Origin: JABFSM01 sp963762545
Lineage (GTDB): Bacteria > Gemmatimonadota > Gemmatimonadetes > Gemmatimonadales > GWC2-71-9
NCBI GenBank assembly: GCA_963762545.1
Contig: CAVXLC010000003.1
Span: forward strand, 62,001 to 126,000
DNA length: 64,000 nucleotides
Reading direction: 5' to 3'
Position numbers and translations under genes: made by a program. Below the pieces are notes generated by a model, which was not told the DNA's origin, ran no database searches, and saw only the letters and a list, made by a program, of their open reading frames with translations. Positions 48,311 through 56,938 of the stretch are shown piece after piece; within the stretch, counting starts at the first letter, position 1, and each line of letters begins with the position of its first letter.

Positions 48311-49104
48311 CAGACCAGCTCCTCCAGCCAGCGCCGGGCCGAGGAGGCGGCGCGCTCGGCCAGCAGCGCCAGCCGTCCGGCGGGCACCGCCCGGGGACGC
48401 ATGACCAGCAGCACCGAGTCGCTGGTGGGGGCGCGCAGCTCCAGGTGGGCCGGGCCGCCTTCGAGGGCGATTCGCCGCCAGGGGCCGAGCCCGAGCAGCC
48501 GAGTGGCCCGCTCGGCCTCCTTCGTCACGCCGGCCAGGGCCGCGGCCACGGCGTCGCCGGCATCCGCTCCATGGAGATCGCTCACGCCGCCGGCCAGCAC
48601 CCGGCCCTCGCGATCCACCAGGAGCGCCTGTCCCGGCTCCGGCTCGAGCGCGCGGGCGGGATCCGGCGCCGGCTCGGTGAATCCCGGCACCAGGCGGGCG
48701 CCGGTGGCCTCCCGAACCCGGTCCAGCGCGCCGCGCAGCGCCGCGTCCCCGGGCGCCAGCTCCACGGCCCGCTCCAGGTAGCGCAGGCTGCGGGTGTGGT
48801 CGCCGGCGCGATAGCAGAGGAAGGCCAGCCCCTTGTGGGCGCCGAGGTGATCGGGATCGAGGCGCAGCACCGTGGTCCAGGCGTCGAACGCCAGATCCCC
48901 CTCGCCCCGGTCGCTGCGAATCCGGGCCAGCAGATCGTAGGCGCCCGCCATCTCGGGATAGCGCGCGGCGCCCTGCTCCGCCACGGTCAGGGCGGATTCG
49001 AACTGGCCGCGGCGCCGCAGCGCCTCCGCGAGCGGAAGAAACACCAGGCTCGAGGGGTCCCGCGCGAGCTGCGCGGTCAGCGCCTGGATGTCGTCGGTGA
49101 TCAC
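48310..49104 (-). CDS. TPR-Roadblock fusion protein
   Basis: A 264-residue protein. Residues 1 to 135 hold about three TPRs (RRGQFESALTVAEQGAARYP, GDLAFDAWTTVLRLDPDH, GDHTRSLRYLERAVELAPGD). The second half (ALLVDREGRVLAGGVSD, DAVAAALAGVTKEAER, HLELRAPTSDSVLLVM) is a Roadblock/LC7 domain. It thus physically links the TPR and Roadblock parts that are separate elsewhere in the cluster. GTG 49104 overlaps the stop of the second PATAN gene (GTGA). Confidence 0.8.
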   Translation of the reverse strand: MITDDIQALTAQLARDPSSLVFLPLAEALRRRGQFESALTVAEQGAARYPEMAGAYDLLARIRSDRGEGDLAFDAWTTVLRLDPDHLGAHKGLAFLCYRAGDHTRSLRYLERAVELAPGDAALRGALDRVREATGARLVPGFTEPAPDPARALEPEPGQALLVDREGRVLAGGVSDLHGADAGDAVAAALAGVTKEAERATRLLGLGPWRRIALEGGPAHLELRAPTSDSVLLVMRPRAVPAGRLALLAERAASSARRWLEELV

Positions 49105-50249
49105 TTCGCCCCCCGCAACCGTTCCACCAGAAGCCGGGCGGCCGGCACCACCCCGCTCACCTCCTCCACGTGCGATTCCTCTTCGGCGGCCTTGGCCGGG
49201 AGCGCCAGCCAGGCCTCGAAGGTGTGCACCGCCTCGTCGAGCCGCCCCGAGCCCAGCAGGGCCCACGCCAGCAGCCGGAGCGGCCGGGCGCCGCCCGGAT
49301 CGAGTCGCACCGCCTCGCGCAGGGCGCGCTCCGCCTCGGGATAGCGGCGCTCGGCCAGGAGAATCGCCCCGGCCAGCATGTGGGTGCGCGGGTCCTCGGG
49401 AAAGCCGTCGAGCGCGGCTCGCGCGGCCGCGCGGGCCGCCTCGCCATTGCCGGCGCGAAGCTGTTCCTCGCCCTGGCGCAGCAGCGCCTCCGCGTCGGCC
49501 CGGGGCGCCGCGCGCGCCGACTCCAGCGCGGGATCCCGAAGCACTATAACGCCGGCGCTGGCGAGGCCGAAGAGCGCGCGGGCCACGTCGAATTCCGGCT
49601 CCCCGAGGGACAGCGCGATAGCCTGCACGTCCCGCTCCCCGTCGGCCGCCGAAATGACTCGCCACTCGAACGGCGTCAGGCTGAGCGACCCCGTCTCGTT
49701 GGACACCGGCGGGGCCAGCCGGGGAATGACGCCGACGTGCGCCACCCGCGACTGAATCCGTGACCACTCGTCGATCCGCCGGGCGCCCTCGAGCAGCAGG
49801 TGCTCCACCGAGATCCGGAGATCGGTTTCCCGGGGGATCGCGTCCGGGGCGCACTCCTCGAAAATGAAATACCCCTCGGACCAGCCCAGCATCGTGAACA
49901 CCACGTCTTCGATGTGCGCCCGCACCTGGGTGGTCAGCTCCCGGGCGCCGAGCGCGCCGGAAGCCACCAGGATTTCTCCGATGCGGCGCTGGTCGCCCTG
50001 CTCCTGGGCGGCGCGGGCCTGGAGCAGATCCTCCTCCCGGATCTTGCCGGCCCGGAGCAGGGCGGTCCCGAGGGGGTGCGGGTTCGACTGGATCGCGGCG
50101 GCCACCACCGCCGCCTCGTGGAACCAGATGGTTCCCTCGTTCTGGCGGAGTTCCGAGGTGATCAGCAGCGCGCCGGTCTTCCGGCCCAGGTCGAGCAGCT
50201 GGAAGACGTCGTGAATGCCCAGCTCGCGGAGCGGCCCCTGAATCGCCAT
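49101..50249 (-). CDS. PATAN (DUF4388)-TPR protein, paralog 2
   Basis: A 382-residue protein built like the one at 43327 to 44943: PATAN start (QGPLRELGIHDVFQLLDLGR, GTIWFHEAAVVAA), a middle region with IGEILVASGALGARELTTQV and LLLEGARRIDEWSRI, and a shorter set of about three TPRs at the end. The two share the LLLEGARR-DEWS signature. ATG 50249 lies two bases from the stop of the large TPR gene. Confidence 0.84.
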   Translation of the reverse strand: MAIQGPLRELGIHDVFQLLDLGRKTGALLITSELRQNEGTIWFHEAAVVAAAIQSNPHPLGTALLRAGKIREEDLLQARAAQEQGDQRRIGEILVASGALGARELTTQVRAHIEDVVFTMLGWSEGYFIFEECAPDAIPRETDLRISVEHLLLEGARRIDEWSRIQSRVAHVGVIPRLAPPVSNETGSLSLTPFEWRVISAADGERDVQAIALSLGEPEFDVARALFGLASAGVIVLRDPALESARAAPRADAEALLRQGEEQLRAGNGEAARAAARAALDGFPEDPRTHMLAGAILLAERRYPEAERALREAVRLDPGGARPLRLLAWALLGSGRLDEAVHTFEAWLALPAKAAEEESHVEEVSGVVPAARLLVERLRGAK

Positions 50250-50250
50250 C

Positions 50251-52941
50251 TCAGGCCCCGCTGACCTGGAGGATGTGGGCCAGCTCTCGGGCCGAGCGCG
50301 CCTGGGCCCGCGCCGCCGCGGCGAGCGGTCCGGTCGGCTCGAGCATCACGACCCGCTCCCAATCCAAGACCGCCGCGCCGAACCGGCGCAGCCGGGCGTG
50401 TCCCACCCCGCGATGGAAGAGCGCGGTCGTATGTCCGGGATGAAAGCGGAGCACCCGGTCAAAGGCGGCGATGGCATGGTGAGAGCGCCCCTCGTCGGCC
50501 AGGGTCCGGCCGAGGAGCACCAGCGCCTCCAGGGCGTAGGGCTCGGCCAGCAGCAGATCGACCAGCAGCCGGGTGGCCTCCTGGGTGAGTCCGGTGCGGC
50601 GGAGCAGATCGCCCAGGGCGAGGCCGGCATCGAGAAAGGTCGGGAGGAGGTCCAGGGCGCGCTGGTAGGCGGCCCGCGCCGCGCCGGGGCGCTGCAGCTC
50701 CTCCTCGACCACGCCTTTCTCGTACCAGGCCTGCACCAGCGAGGGGTCCAGCTCCAGCGCGCTGGTGAACGCATCCAGCGCCCCTTCCCGGTCGCCCTGC
50801 TGGCGCAGCACGCTGCCCCGGAGCAGCAGCAGGTCGGGCCGGCCGGGAGCAAGCGAGGCGGCCCGCAGGGTATCCTGCGCCGCACCGTCGAGATCGCCGA
50901 TCAGCTGGCGGGCCCGCGCCCGCGTCACCAGGGCATCGGCGCGATTGGGAGCCAGCGCCGCCAGTCGCTCCGCGACCGCGATCGCATCGGGGCCCCGCCC
51001 GAGCGCCACCAGGGTGGCGGCTTCTCCCTGGAGAATGTCGACGTTGTCCGGCGCCAGCGAGCTGGCCTCCCGGTATCGCTCCAGCGCTTCGCCGAACAGG
51101 CCCCGCTTGGCGAAAATGTCTCCCAGCAACGCCGCGCCGGCCGGGTGCGACGCACCGCGCTGGACCGCGCGATGCACCTCGGCCGCGGCGGTGTCGAGCA
51201 GCCCTTTGCCGATGAGATCGCGGGCCAGCGCGTACGCGTCGTCACGAGTGTCGGCCGGTTCGGCGCCCGCCGCGGAAGGCACCAGCTGGTCGAACAGGCC
51301 GTCGAGCACCCCGGCGTCGAAGGCAAACCCGGGGGTGGACGCCAGCGCTCCCGGCATGGTGGAGAGCGACGGGGGCACCGGTAACAGGGATTCCTCGAAC
51401 TGGAGCTGGATCGCCAGCGCATACGATTCCGGGACGTAGAACGAATCGAGCTCCAGGGCGCGCCGGGTTTCCCGCAGCGCGTCGTCGAAGGCGCCCAGCT
51501 GGCTCAAGGCGAACCCGAGGTTGTAGCGCGCCGAGGCGTTGTTGGGATCCGCCTCGACCGAGCGGGCGAACGCATTCCGCGCGTCCTGGTGCCGCCGCAG
51601 CTCCATCAGCACCAGCCCGATGCCGTTCCAGGCGGAGGGGTCGTCGGCGCGTTCGGCCAGCAGGGCTCGATAGGCCTCGAGCGACTGCTTCAGCTCGCGG
51701 CGCTGCAGGTGCAGCAGGCCCAGGTTGCGCCGGGCTCCCGCAAAGTCGGGCCGGGCGCGCAGCGCGGCGTGGAGGGCGTCCAGCGCGGGCCCGGTCTCGC
51801 TGTCGCTCGCGCCCGCGACCCCGAGGTTGTTCCAGGCCAGCGCGTAGGTGGGATCGGCATCCACCGCCTTGCGGTAGGAGCCGCGGGCCTCTTCGCGCCG
51901 CCCCGCCTGGTGCAGGCAGACGCCCCGCTCGTTCCAGAGCTCGGCATTGCCCGGCTGGCGGTCCAGCAGACGGTCGTAGAATTCGATCGCGGCGCCGAAA
52001 TCCTTGCGGAGCAGGTGGGTCTCCGCCATCGCCTCGAGCGCCGTCGCCTCGTCTTCGCCGGATTCGAGCGCCAGGCGGCACTCCCGCAGCGCCTCGGTGA
52101 GATACCCGCGCTTGCGGAACGCCACCGAGAGGCTGAGGTGCGGCTGCAGCGACGCCGCCTCGCGCCCGGGAACCGACGCGGAGCTTCCGCCGGCGGGGCG
52201 CCGGGGCGCCGCGCCCCGCTGGGCGCCGATCAGCAGATTGGGTTGCGCCGTGCCGAGCGAAGGATTGAGGGCGATAGCGCGGCGGGTCGCCGACCGGGCC
52301 GCTTCGTGGTGTCCGAGGTCTCCATAGAGGAACCCCAGGATGTAGTGCACCTCGGCGTGGTCGGGATTGAGCGCGACCGCCTCGGTCAGGACCGTCAGCG
52401 CGCGGTCGTTGAGGCCCCGGTTATACAGCGCGCGCCCGAGGCAGAGCCGCGCCACTGAGCTCTTCGGATCCACCTCGGAGGCCCGCTGAAACCACTCGGT
52501 GGCCAGCTCCTGGCGCCCCCGGGACTGCTCCAGCAGGCCGAGCTTGATCAAGGCGGTCGCGTCGGCGGGGTCACTGCGCAGCAGCTCCTCATACTGTTCC
52601 GCCGCCTGATCCTGCTGGCCGAGCGCCACGTAGGCGCGGGCCAGCTCGACCCGCGCGTTCCGGGCATTGGGATCCCGGGCCAGGTGTTCCCGCAGGTCGC
52701 CGATGATGGTGTCGAAGTATCCCGACTCGCGCTGGACCGTCTCCAGGTTGTCCTGGGCCACCCGCATCTCCGGATCCAGCTCCAGCGCGCGGCTGAAGGC
52801 GGCGATGGCCTCCGGGATCATCCCCCGTTCATAGTAGAAGACGCCGAGATTGTTCTGGGCGCCGGGATCGGAGGGATCGATGCGCCGGGCCAGCGAGCGG
52901 AGAGCGTCGGCGTCCCGGCCGGTCGGTGCGGCCGCCGGCAT
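50251..52941 (-). CDS. Large TPR scaffold protein
   Basis: An 896-residue cytoplasmic protein made almost wholly of TPRs; I count about 18 to 20 units, such as YYERGMIPEAIAAFSRALEL and LGQQDQAAEQYEELLRSDPA. Two breaks, near residues 240 to 265 and 500 to 545, are low-complexity linkers that divide it into three blocks. No catalytic motif is seen. It lies between cheC and the PATAN protein, with 4 and 1 base gaps, and probably forms a platform for the chemosensory and GTPase proteins. Confidence 0.85.
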   Translation of the reverse strand: MPAAAPTGRDADALRSLARRIDPSDPGAQNNLGVFYYERGMIPEAIAAFSRALELDPEMRVAQDNLETVQRESGYFDTIIGDLREHLARDPNARNARVELARAYVALGQQDQAAEQYEELLRSDPADATALIKLGLLEQSRGRQELATEWFQRASEVDPKSSVARLCLGRALYNRGLNDRALTVLTEAVALNPDHAEVHYILGFLYGDLGHHEAARSATRRAIALNPSLGTAQPNLLIGAQRGAAPRRPAGGSSASVPGREAASLQPHLSLSVAFRKRGYLTEALRECRLALESGEDEATALEAMAETHLLRKDFGAAIEFYDRLLDRQPGNAELWNERGVCLHQAGRREEARGSYRKAVDADPTYALAWNNLGVAGASDSETGPALDALHAALRARPDFAGARRNLGLLHLQRRELKQSLEAYRALLAERADDPSAWNGIGLVLMELRRHQDARNAFARSVEADPNNASARYNLGFALSQLGAFDDALRETRRALELDSFYVPESYALAIQLQFEESLLPVPPSLSTMPGALASTPGFAFDAGVLDGLFDQLVPSAAGAEPADTRDDAYALARDLIGKGLLDTAAAEVHRAVQRGASHPAGAALLGDIFAKRGLFGEALERYREASSLAPDNVDILQGEAATLVALGRGPDAIAVAERLAALAPNRADALVTRARARQLIGDLDGAAQDTLRAASLAPGRPDLLLLRGSVLRQQGDREGALDAFTSALELDPSLVQAWYEKGVVEEELQRPGAARAAYQRALDLLPTFLDAGLALGDLLRRTGLTQEATRLLVDLLLAEPYALEALVLLGRTLADEGRSHHAIAAFDRVLRFHPGHTTALFHRGVGHARLRRFGAAVLDWERVVMLEPTGPLAAAARAQARSARELAHILQVSGA

Positions 52942-52945
52942 GGGG

Positions 52946-53569
52946 TCAGTTCGCGATGCGAATCGAGTCGAAGATCGCCTGCAGGGCGGGAGGGTCCGGC
53001 ATCAGGAGGAACTGCCCGGTGAGCGTCCGTTCGGAGCCTTCGATCCGGAACGTGGTTTCGACGCAGAACAGCGCATCCCGCTCGTGCCCGAAATTCAGGT
53101 ACGCCGTGGTGAGCACCGCGCCGGCCAGGTCCACCACCAGGGCCGGGACCGAGGGCACCAGCATCATGCCGAGAAAATCCGAGAGCGCGTTCATGTAGGC
53201 GGAGCAGAGGATGTTCCCGGTTTCCTTGATGGTGGACTGTTCCATCGCGTCGAACCCGGCCTGGCCGGTGCGGGGGCGCCGCAGCAGCAGCTCGCAGAGC
53301 GCGTAGGCGGATTCCTGGTCCAGCACCACCAGCGTGCGGCCGGTCAGATCTCCCATGACGTGCATCAGCACGCCGGCGATCACCGAATCCGACGGCCCCA
53401 CCAGCTCGGCGACTTCCTCGAGCCGGCGGACGCTGACCTCGGGCACGCTGATCATGATCTTGCGGCTGGTCATCTGGGACAGTGCCGTGGCGGCGTGGCC
53501 GGCCCCGATGTTGGCCACCTCCCGCAACGCGTCACGTTCCAGGTCTGACAGAATCCGCTGGTCTGCCAT
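52946..53569 (-). CDS. cheC: CheY-P phosphatase CheC
   Basis: A 207-residue CheC/CheX-type phosphatase. Both active-site helices are intact: DALREVANIGAG and STIKETGNIL, each with the E-x-x-N pattern that removes phosphate from CheY. ATG 53569 is preferred over one at 53581 because GGAGG lies five bases before it. CheC usually binds CheD, and both are in this cluster, although ten genes apart. Confidence 0.92.
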   Translation of the reverse strand: MADQRILSDLERDALREVANIGAGHAATALSQMTSRKIMISVPEVSVRRLEEVAELVGPSDSVIAGVLMHVMGDLTGRTLVVLDQESAYALCELLLRRPRTGQAGFDAMEQSTIKETGNILCSAYMNALSDFLGMMLVPSVPALVVDLAGAVLTTAYLNFGHERDALFCVETTFRIEGSERTLTGQFLLMPDPPALQAIFDSIRIAN

Positions 53570-53581
53570 CGAGTCCTCCAC

Positions 53582-55159
53582 CTAGAAGAGTGCGGCCGGA
53601 TCCACGATGAGCGCCGGCGCGCCGTCGGGCAGAATCGTGGCGCCGCCTACCCAGGCGGGCAGGCCAACGGGGGCCGCGAGCTGCTCCACCACGACGTCCT
53701 GCTGTCCGAGCAACGAGTCCACCACGAGCGCGGCCCGCCCCCCGCCGGCGTCCACCACCACGACCGGCCGGCGACCCGGGCCCGCTCTGGTCAGGCCGAC
53801 GACATCCCGGAGATCCGCCGTGGGGAGCGGCGACCCCCGTAAGGTAACCTCGGACTCTGCCTGCTCATGCACCGCCGCCTCGGCCAGGACCCCGAAGGGA
53901 ATGGCGTAGCGCTCGTCCTCCACGCCGACCAGCAGCGCGCGGAGAATCGCCCGGGTCACCGGGAGGTGCATCAGGAACGTGGTGCCGTGCCCCGGCATCG
54001 TCTTGAGTTCCATCCGGCCGCCCAGGGAGCGGATCCGCGTCATCACCGCGTCGATCCCGACGCCCCGCCCGGAGATGGACGACACACTCGTCTTGGTGGT
54101 GAATCCGGGGTGCGCCAGCAGCCGAAGCAGGCCGGCGGCGTCGGGGACGGGGGCGCCGGGTTCCAGCAGCCCGCGCTCCACCGCCCGGTCCCGGACCTCG
54201 GCGCGGTCGATTCCTCTTCCGTCGTCGGCCACGGTCACCGTCACCTGGTCCCGCACCCGCTCAGCCCGGAGCCGGATGGTACCCTCGGCCTCCTTGCCGG
54301 CGGCCACCCGGGCCGCCGGTGTCTCGAGCCCGTGGTCCGCGGCGTTCCGGATCAGATGCGTGAGCGGCTCGGTCAGCGCGTCCAGGACGGAGCGGTCCAC
54401 TTCGATCTCGGTCCCCTGGAGCTCGAGCCGGATTTGCTTGTCGAGGTCGCGGCCCAGGTCCCGCAGCATGCGGGGAAACCGGTCGAAGATTTCGTCCACC
54501 GGCGCCATCCGGGCCCGGAGCACGCCGCTCTGGAGGCCCGACACCAGCGCGGAGATCCGGCCGCTCACCTGCTCCAGCTCCGATCCGATCTCCCGGTCGG
54601 CGAGGGAAGAGAGCCGGTTCCGGGCCACGATCAGCTCTCCGACGTGGTTCACCAGCGAATCGAGGCGCTCCAGATCCACCCGCACCTGACGCGCCGCGGG
54701 CCGGGGAGGCGCGGTGACGGCGGTGCTCAGCCGGGGATCGCGGCGCCGCTCGGGAATCGGGATCTCGGCGGTGCGCATTTCGACCGCCGGGACGAGGCGG
54801 TAGAGCGCCTCGATCAGATCGAGGTCGGTGACCGGCGTTTCCCCGCGGGCCACCGCCTCCACCCCTTCGCCCACGGCATCCACCGCCCGGAAGAGTCCGT
54901 CGATGGTGGCGCGGGACGGCTCGATCGTCCCGGCCCGGACGCCCGCCAGGACCTGTTCGGCGGCGTGGGCCAGCTCGGACACCGGATCGTAGCCCAGCGC
55001 CGCCGAGGACCCCTTGATCGAATGGAACGCGCGGAACAGTTCGGCCACCGGGTGGGACGAGCCGGGGTCACGCTCGAACGCAAGGAGCAGCTCGTTGCAG
55101 CGTTGGAGATGGTCGCGGCTGTCGGAGAGAAAGAGCGCGGTATAGCGGGCGAGATCCAC
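53582..55159 (-). CDS. cheA: Chemotaxis histidine kinase CheA, lacking a P2 domain
   Basis: A 525-residue kinase. The P1 domain has the phosphorylated His46 in FRAFHSIKGSS. A linker of only 30 residues leads directly to the dimerisation domain (LVNHVGELIVARNRL), so the CheY-binding P2 domain is absent. The ATPase domain has LTHLIRNAADHGLE (N box), VADDGRGID and GRGVGIDAV, followed by a CheW-like P5 domain. GTG 55159 is seven bases after the cheY stop. Its input partner here would be the CheW at 55547. Confidence 0.95.
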   Translation of the reverse strand: MDLARYTALFLSDSRDHLQRCNELLLAFERDPGSSHPVAELFRAFHSIKGSSAALGYDPVSELAHAAEQVLAGVRAGTIEPSRATIDGLFRAVDAVGEGVEAVARGETPVTDLDLIEALYRLVPAVEMRTAEIPIPERRRDPRLSTAVTAPPRPAARQVRVDLERLDSLVNHVGELIVARNRLSSLADREIGSELEQVSGRISALVSGLQSGVLRARMAPVDEIFDRFPRMLRDLGRDLDKQIRLELQGTEIEVDRSVLDALTEPLTHLIRNAADHGLETPAARVAAGKEAEGTIRLRAERVRDQVTVTVADDGRGIDRAEVRDRAVERGLLEPGAPVPDAAGLLRLLAHPGFTTKTSVSSISGRGVGIDAVMTRIRSLGGRMELKTMPGHGTTFLMHLPVTRAILRALLVGVEDERYAIPFGVLAEAAVHEQAESEVTLRGSPLPTADLRDVVGLTRAGPGRRPVVVVDAGGGRAALVVDSLLGQQDVVVEQLAAPVGLPAWVGGATILPDGAPALIVDPAALF

Positions 55160-55165
55160 CGCAAC

Positions 55166-55528
55166 TCACCCGAGCAATCGCTGCACCGCTTCAAGCACCC
55201 GCGACGGCTGGAAGGGCTTGACCACGAAATCCTTGGCCCCCGCCTGGATCGCCTCGACCACCAGGGCCTGCTGGCCCATGGCGCTGCACATGAGGATCTT
55301 GGCTTCGGGGTGGTCCTTGCAGATTTCCCGGACCGCCTCGATGCCGCCCATGTCCGGCATGACAATGTCCATGGTGACGAGGTCGGGCTTGAGCTGGCGA
55401 TACTTCTCCACCGCCTGGGCGCCGGACTCCGCTTCGCCGATCACCTCGTACCCGGCCTGGGTGAGAATGTCGGTAATCATCGTCCGCATGAAGATCGCGT
55501 CGTCGCAGACGAGCACGGTATGGCCCAC
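55166..55528 (-). CDS. cheY: Response regulator CheY
   Basis: A 120-residue single receiver domain with Asp9 and Asp10, phosphoacceptor Asp54 (TMDIVMPDM), Ser82 and Lys104 (FVVKPF). It lacks any output domain. It sits between cheW and cheA and is the likely phosphate acceptor of this CheA, and the target of CheC. The CDDAIFMRTMI start is typical of CheY from CheC-containing systems. Confidence 0.95.
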   Translation of the reverse strand: MGHTVLVCDDAIFMRTMITDILTQAGYEVIGEAESGAQAVEKYRQLKPDLVTMDIVMPDMGGIEAVREICKDHPEAKILMCSAMGQQALVVEAIQAGAKDFVVKPFQPSRVLEAVQRLLG

Positions 55529-55546
55529 GGTGGCACCCCCTTCGAT

Positions 55547-55924
55547 TTACGCCTTGATCGCTTCGGGCCGGAACAGCGGCCAGACCTGGCCTTCGATATC
55601 GAGCATCGGAAGGCGGTCGGCGGTTTCGAGCGTATGGAGATCTTCCACGTCGTCGACCTCGATGGCCACCCGGCCCTCGTGCATGGCGAGGACGAGCAGA
55701 TACCCGCTCGCGCCGCTGTCGGGCTCCGCCAGCACGCCGGCGCCGCTGACCACCGTCACCAGCACCCCGCGCACATTGACGACGCCCCGAATCGGCGCCG
55801 CCGTTCCCGGGATACGAACAACCCCCGGCGCGGTGACGACTTCACGAACCGCCGCGACGGGGACTGTGAACCGCCTGGTGCCGACGCGACAGACGACGAC
55901 ACGCCCAATCGGGGCGTCACTCAT
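55547..55924 (-). CDS. cheW: CheW-like coupling protein
   Basis: A 125-residue CheW domain (VVVCRVGTRRFTVPVAAVREVV, then PIRGVVNVRGVLVTVV). It would link CheA to a receptor array, but no receptor gene is nearby. The sequence is somewhat divergent from classical CheW. Its ATG overlaps the rluD stop as ATGA, which places the chemosensory module directly behind housekeeping genes. Confidence 0.88.
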   Translation of the reverse strand: MSDAPIGRVVVCRVGTRRFTVPVAAVREVVTAPGVVRIPGTAAPIRGVVNVRGVLVTVVSGAGVLAEPDSGASGYLLVLAMHEGRVAIEVDDVEDLHTLETADRLPMLDIEGQVWPLFRPEAIKA

Positions 55925-56910
55925 TCGGATCGATACCTGAAGAAATCAAAATAGGTAAGTCCCGTTGCCGGAGCAACTTGGCCCGGGGCGGCGCTGGCCA
56001 CCTCGAGCGCTTCCCGAAGATCCGCTGGCCATTCCGATGCAAAGGCCATGCGGACCCCGGTGATGGGGTGCTTGAAGACCAGCTCGGCGGCATGGAGCGC
56101 CTGCCGCGGCGTGGCCCGCTCGAGACGATCGGCCAGCAGGCGCCCGGGGCCAGCCATCCGTCGCGCCCCGCCGCCACTGTACACCGGATCGCCCACCACC
56201 GGATGCCCGGCGTGGGCCAGGTGCACCCGGATCTGGTGGGTGCGGCCGGAGTGGAGCTCGGCGCGCACCAGATCGCACACCTCGAACCGGGCCAGCACGT
56301 GGATATCGGTGCGGGCGGCACGGCCGTCCTCGCGCACCATCATCCGCTTCCGGTCGGTGGGACTGCGGGCCATCGGCGCCTCGATCACCACCGGCGACTG
56401 GTCGAAGTGTCCCCAGGAGAGCGCCGCATACCCCCGCTTGACCTGGCGGGCGGCGAGGGCCGCGCTGAGGCGACGATGGGCCAGGTCGGTCTTGGCCACC
56501 ACCATGAGCCCGCTGGTATCCCGGTCCAGCCGGTGCACGATGCCGGGCCGGCCTTCCGCCCCGCCCGAGAGCGTGGTGCCGCGAGCCACCAGGGCGTTGA
56601 CCAGCGTGTCGTCCCAGTGCCCCGGGGCGGGATGCACCACCAGGCCGGCCGGCTTGTCGATCACCGCGAGGTACTCGTCCTCGTAGACGACGTTGAGCGC
56701 CAGCGGGTTCGGAATCAGCGTGCGGGGCGGCTCGTCCTCGGGAAAGGCGACCTCGATCAGGTCCCGGTACTCGGGAATCCGGGACGCGCGCACCACTTTT
56801 CCGTTGACCCGCACCGAGCCGGCGGCCACGATCCGCGCCGCCTGTGTGCGCGAGAGCGCGAGCTGGTCGGCGAGGAATCGGTCGATGCGTTCGGCGCCGG
56901 GGACGGCCAC
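55921..56910 (-). CDS. Ribosomal large-subunit pseudouridine synthase, RluD family
   Basis: A 329-residue RluA-family enzyme that makes pseudouridine in 23S rRNA or tRNA. It has an N-terminal S4 domain (RIDRFLADQLALSRTQAARI), IDKPAGLVVHP, and the catalytic HRLDRDTSGL with the nucleophilic aspartate. Architecture and length fit RluD best, but RluA/RluC cannot be excluded. It ends by overlapping cheW and lies 28 bases after lspA. Confidence 0.92.
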   Translation of the reverse strand: MAVPGAERIDRFLADQLALSRTQAARIVAAGSVRVNGKVVRASRIPEYRDLIEVAFPEDEPPRTLIPNPLALNVVYEDEYLAVIDKPAGLVVHPAPGHWDDTLVNALVARGTTLSGGAEGRPGIVHRLDRDTSGLMVVAKTDLAHRRLSAALAARQVKRGYAALSWGHFDQSPVVIEAPMARSPTDRKRMMVREDGRAARTDIHVLARFEVCDLVRAELHSGRTHQIRVHLAHAGHPVVGDPVYSGGGARRMAGPGRLLADRLERATPRQALHAAELVFKHPITGVRMAFASEWPADLREALEVASAAPGQVAPATGLTYFDFFRYRSE

Positions 56911-56938
56911 GGAGAATGTGACGGGGGGCAGCGGCGGC

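Noticed and set aside
40273..55924. Classical flagellar chemotaxis operon
   Set aside because: No flagellar, motor, receptor or cheB gene is found; MglA, Roadblock and PATAN genes point to a different output.
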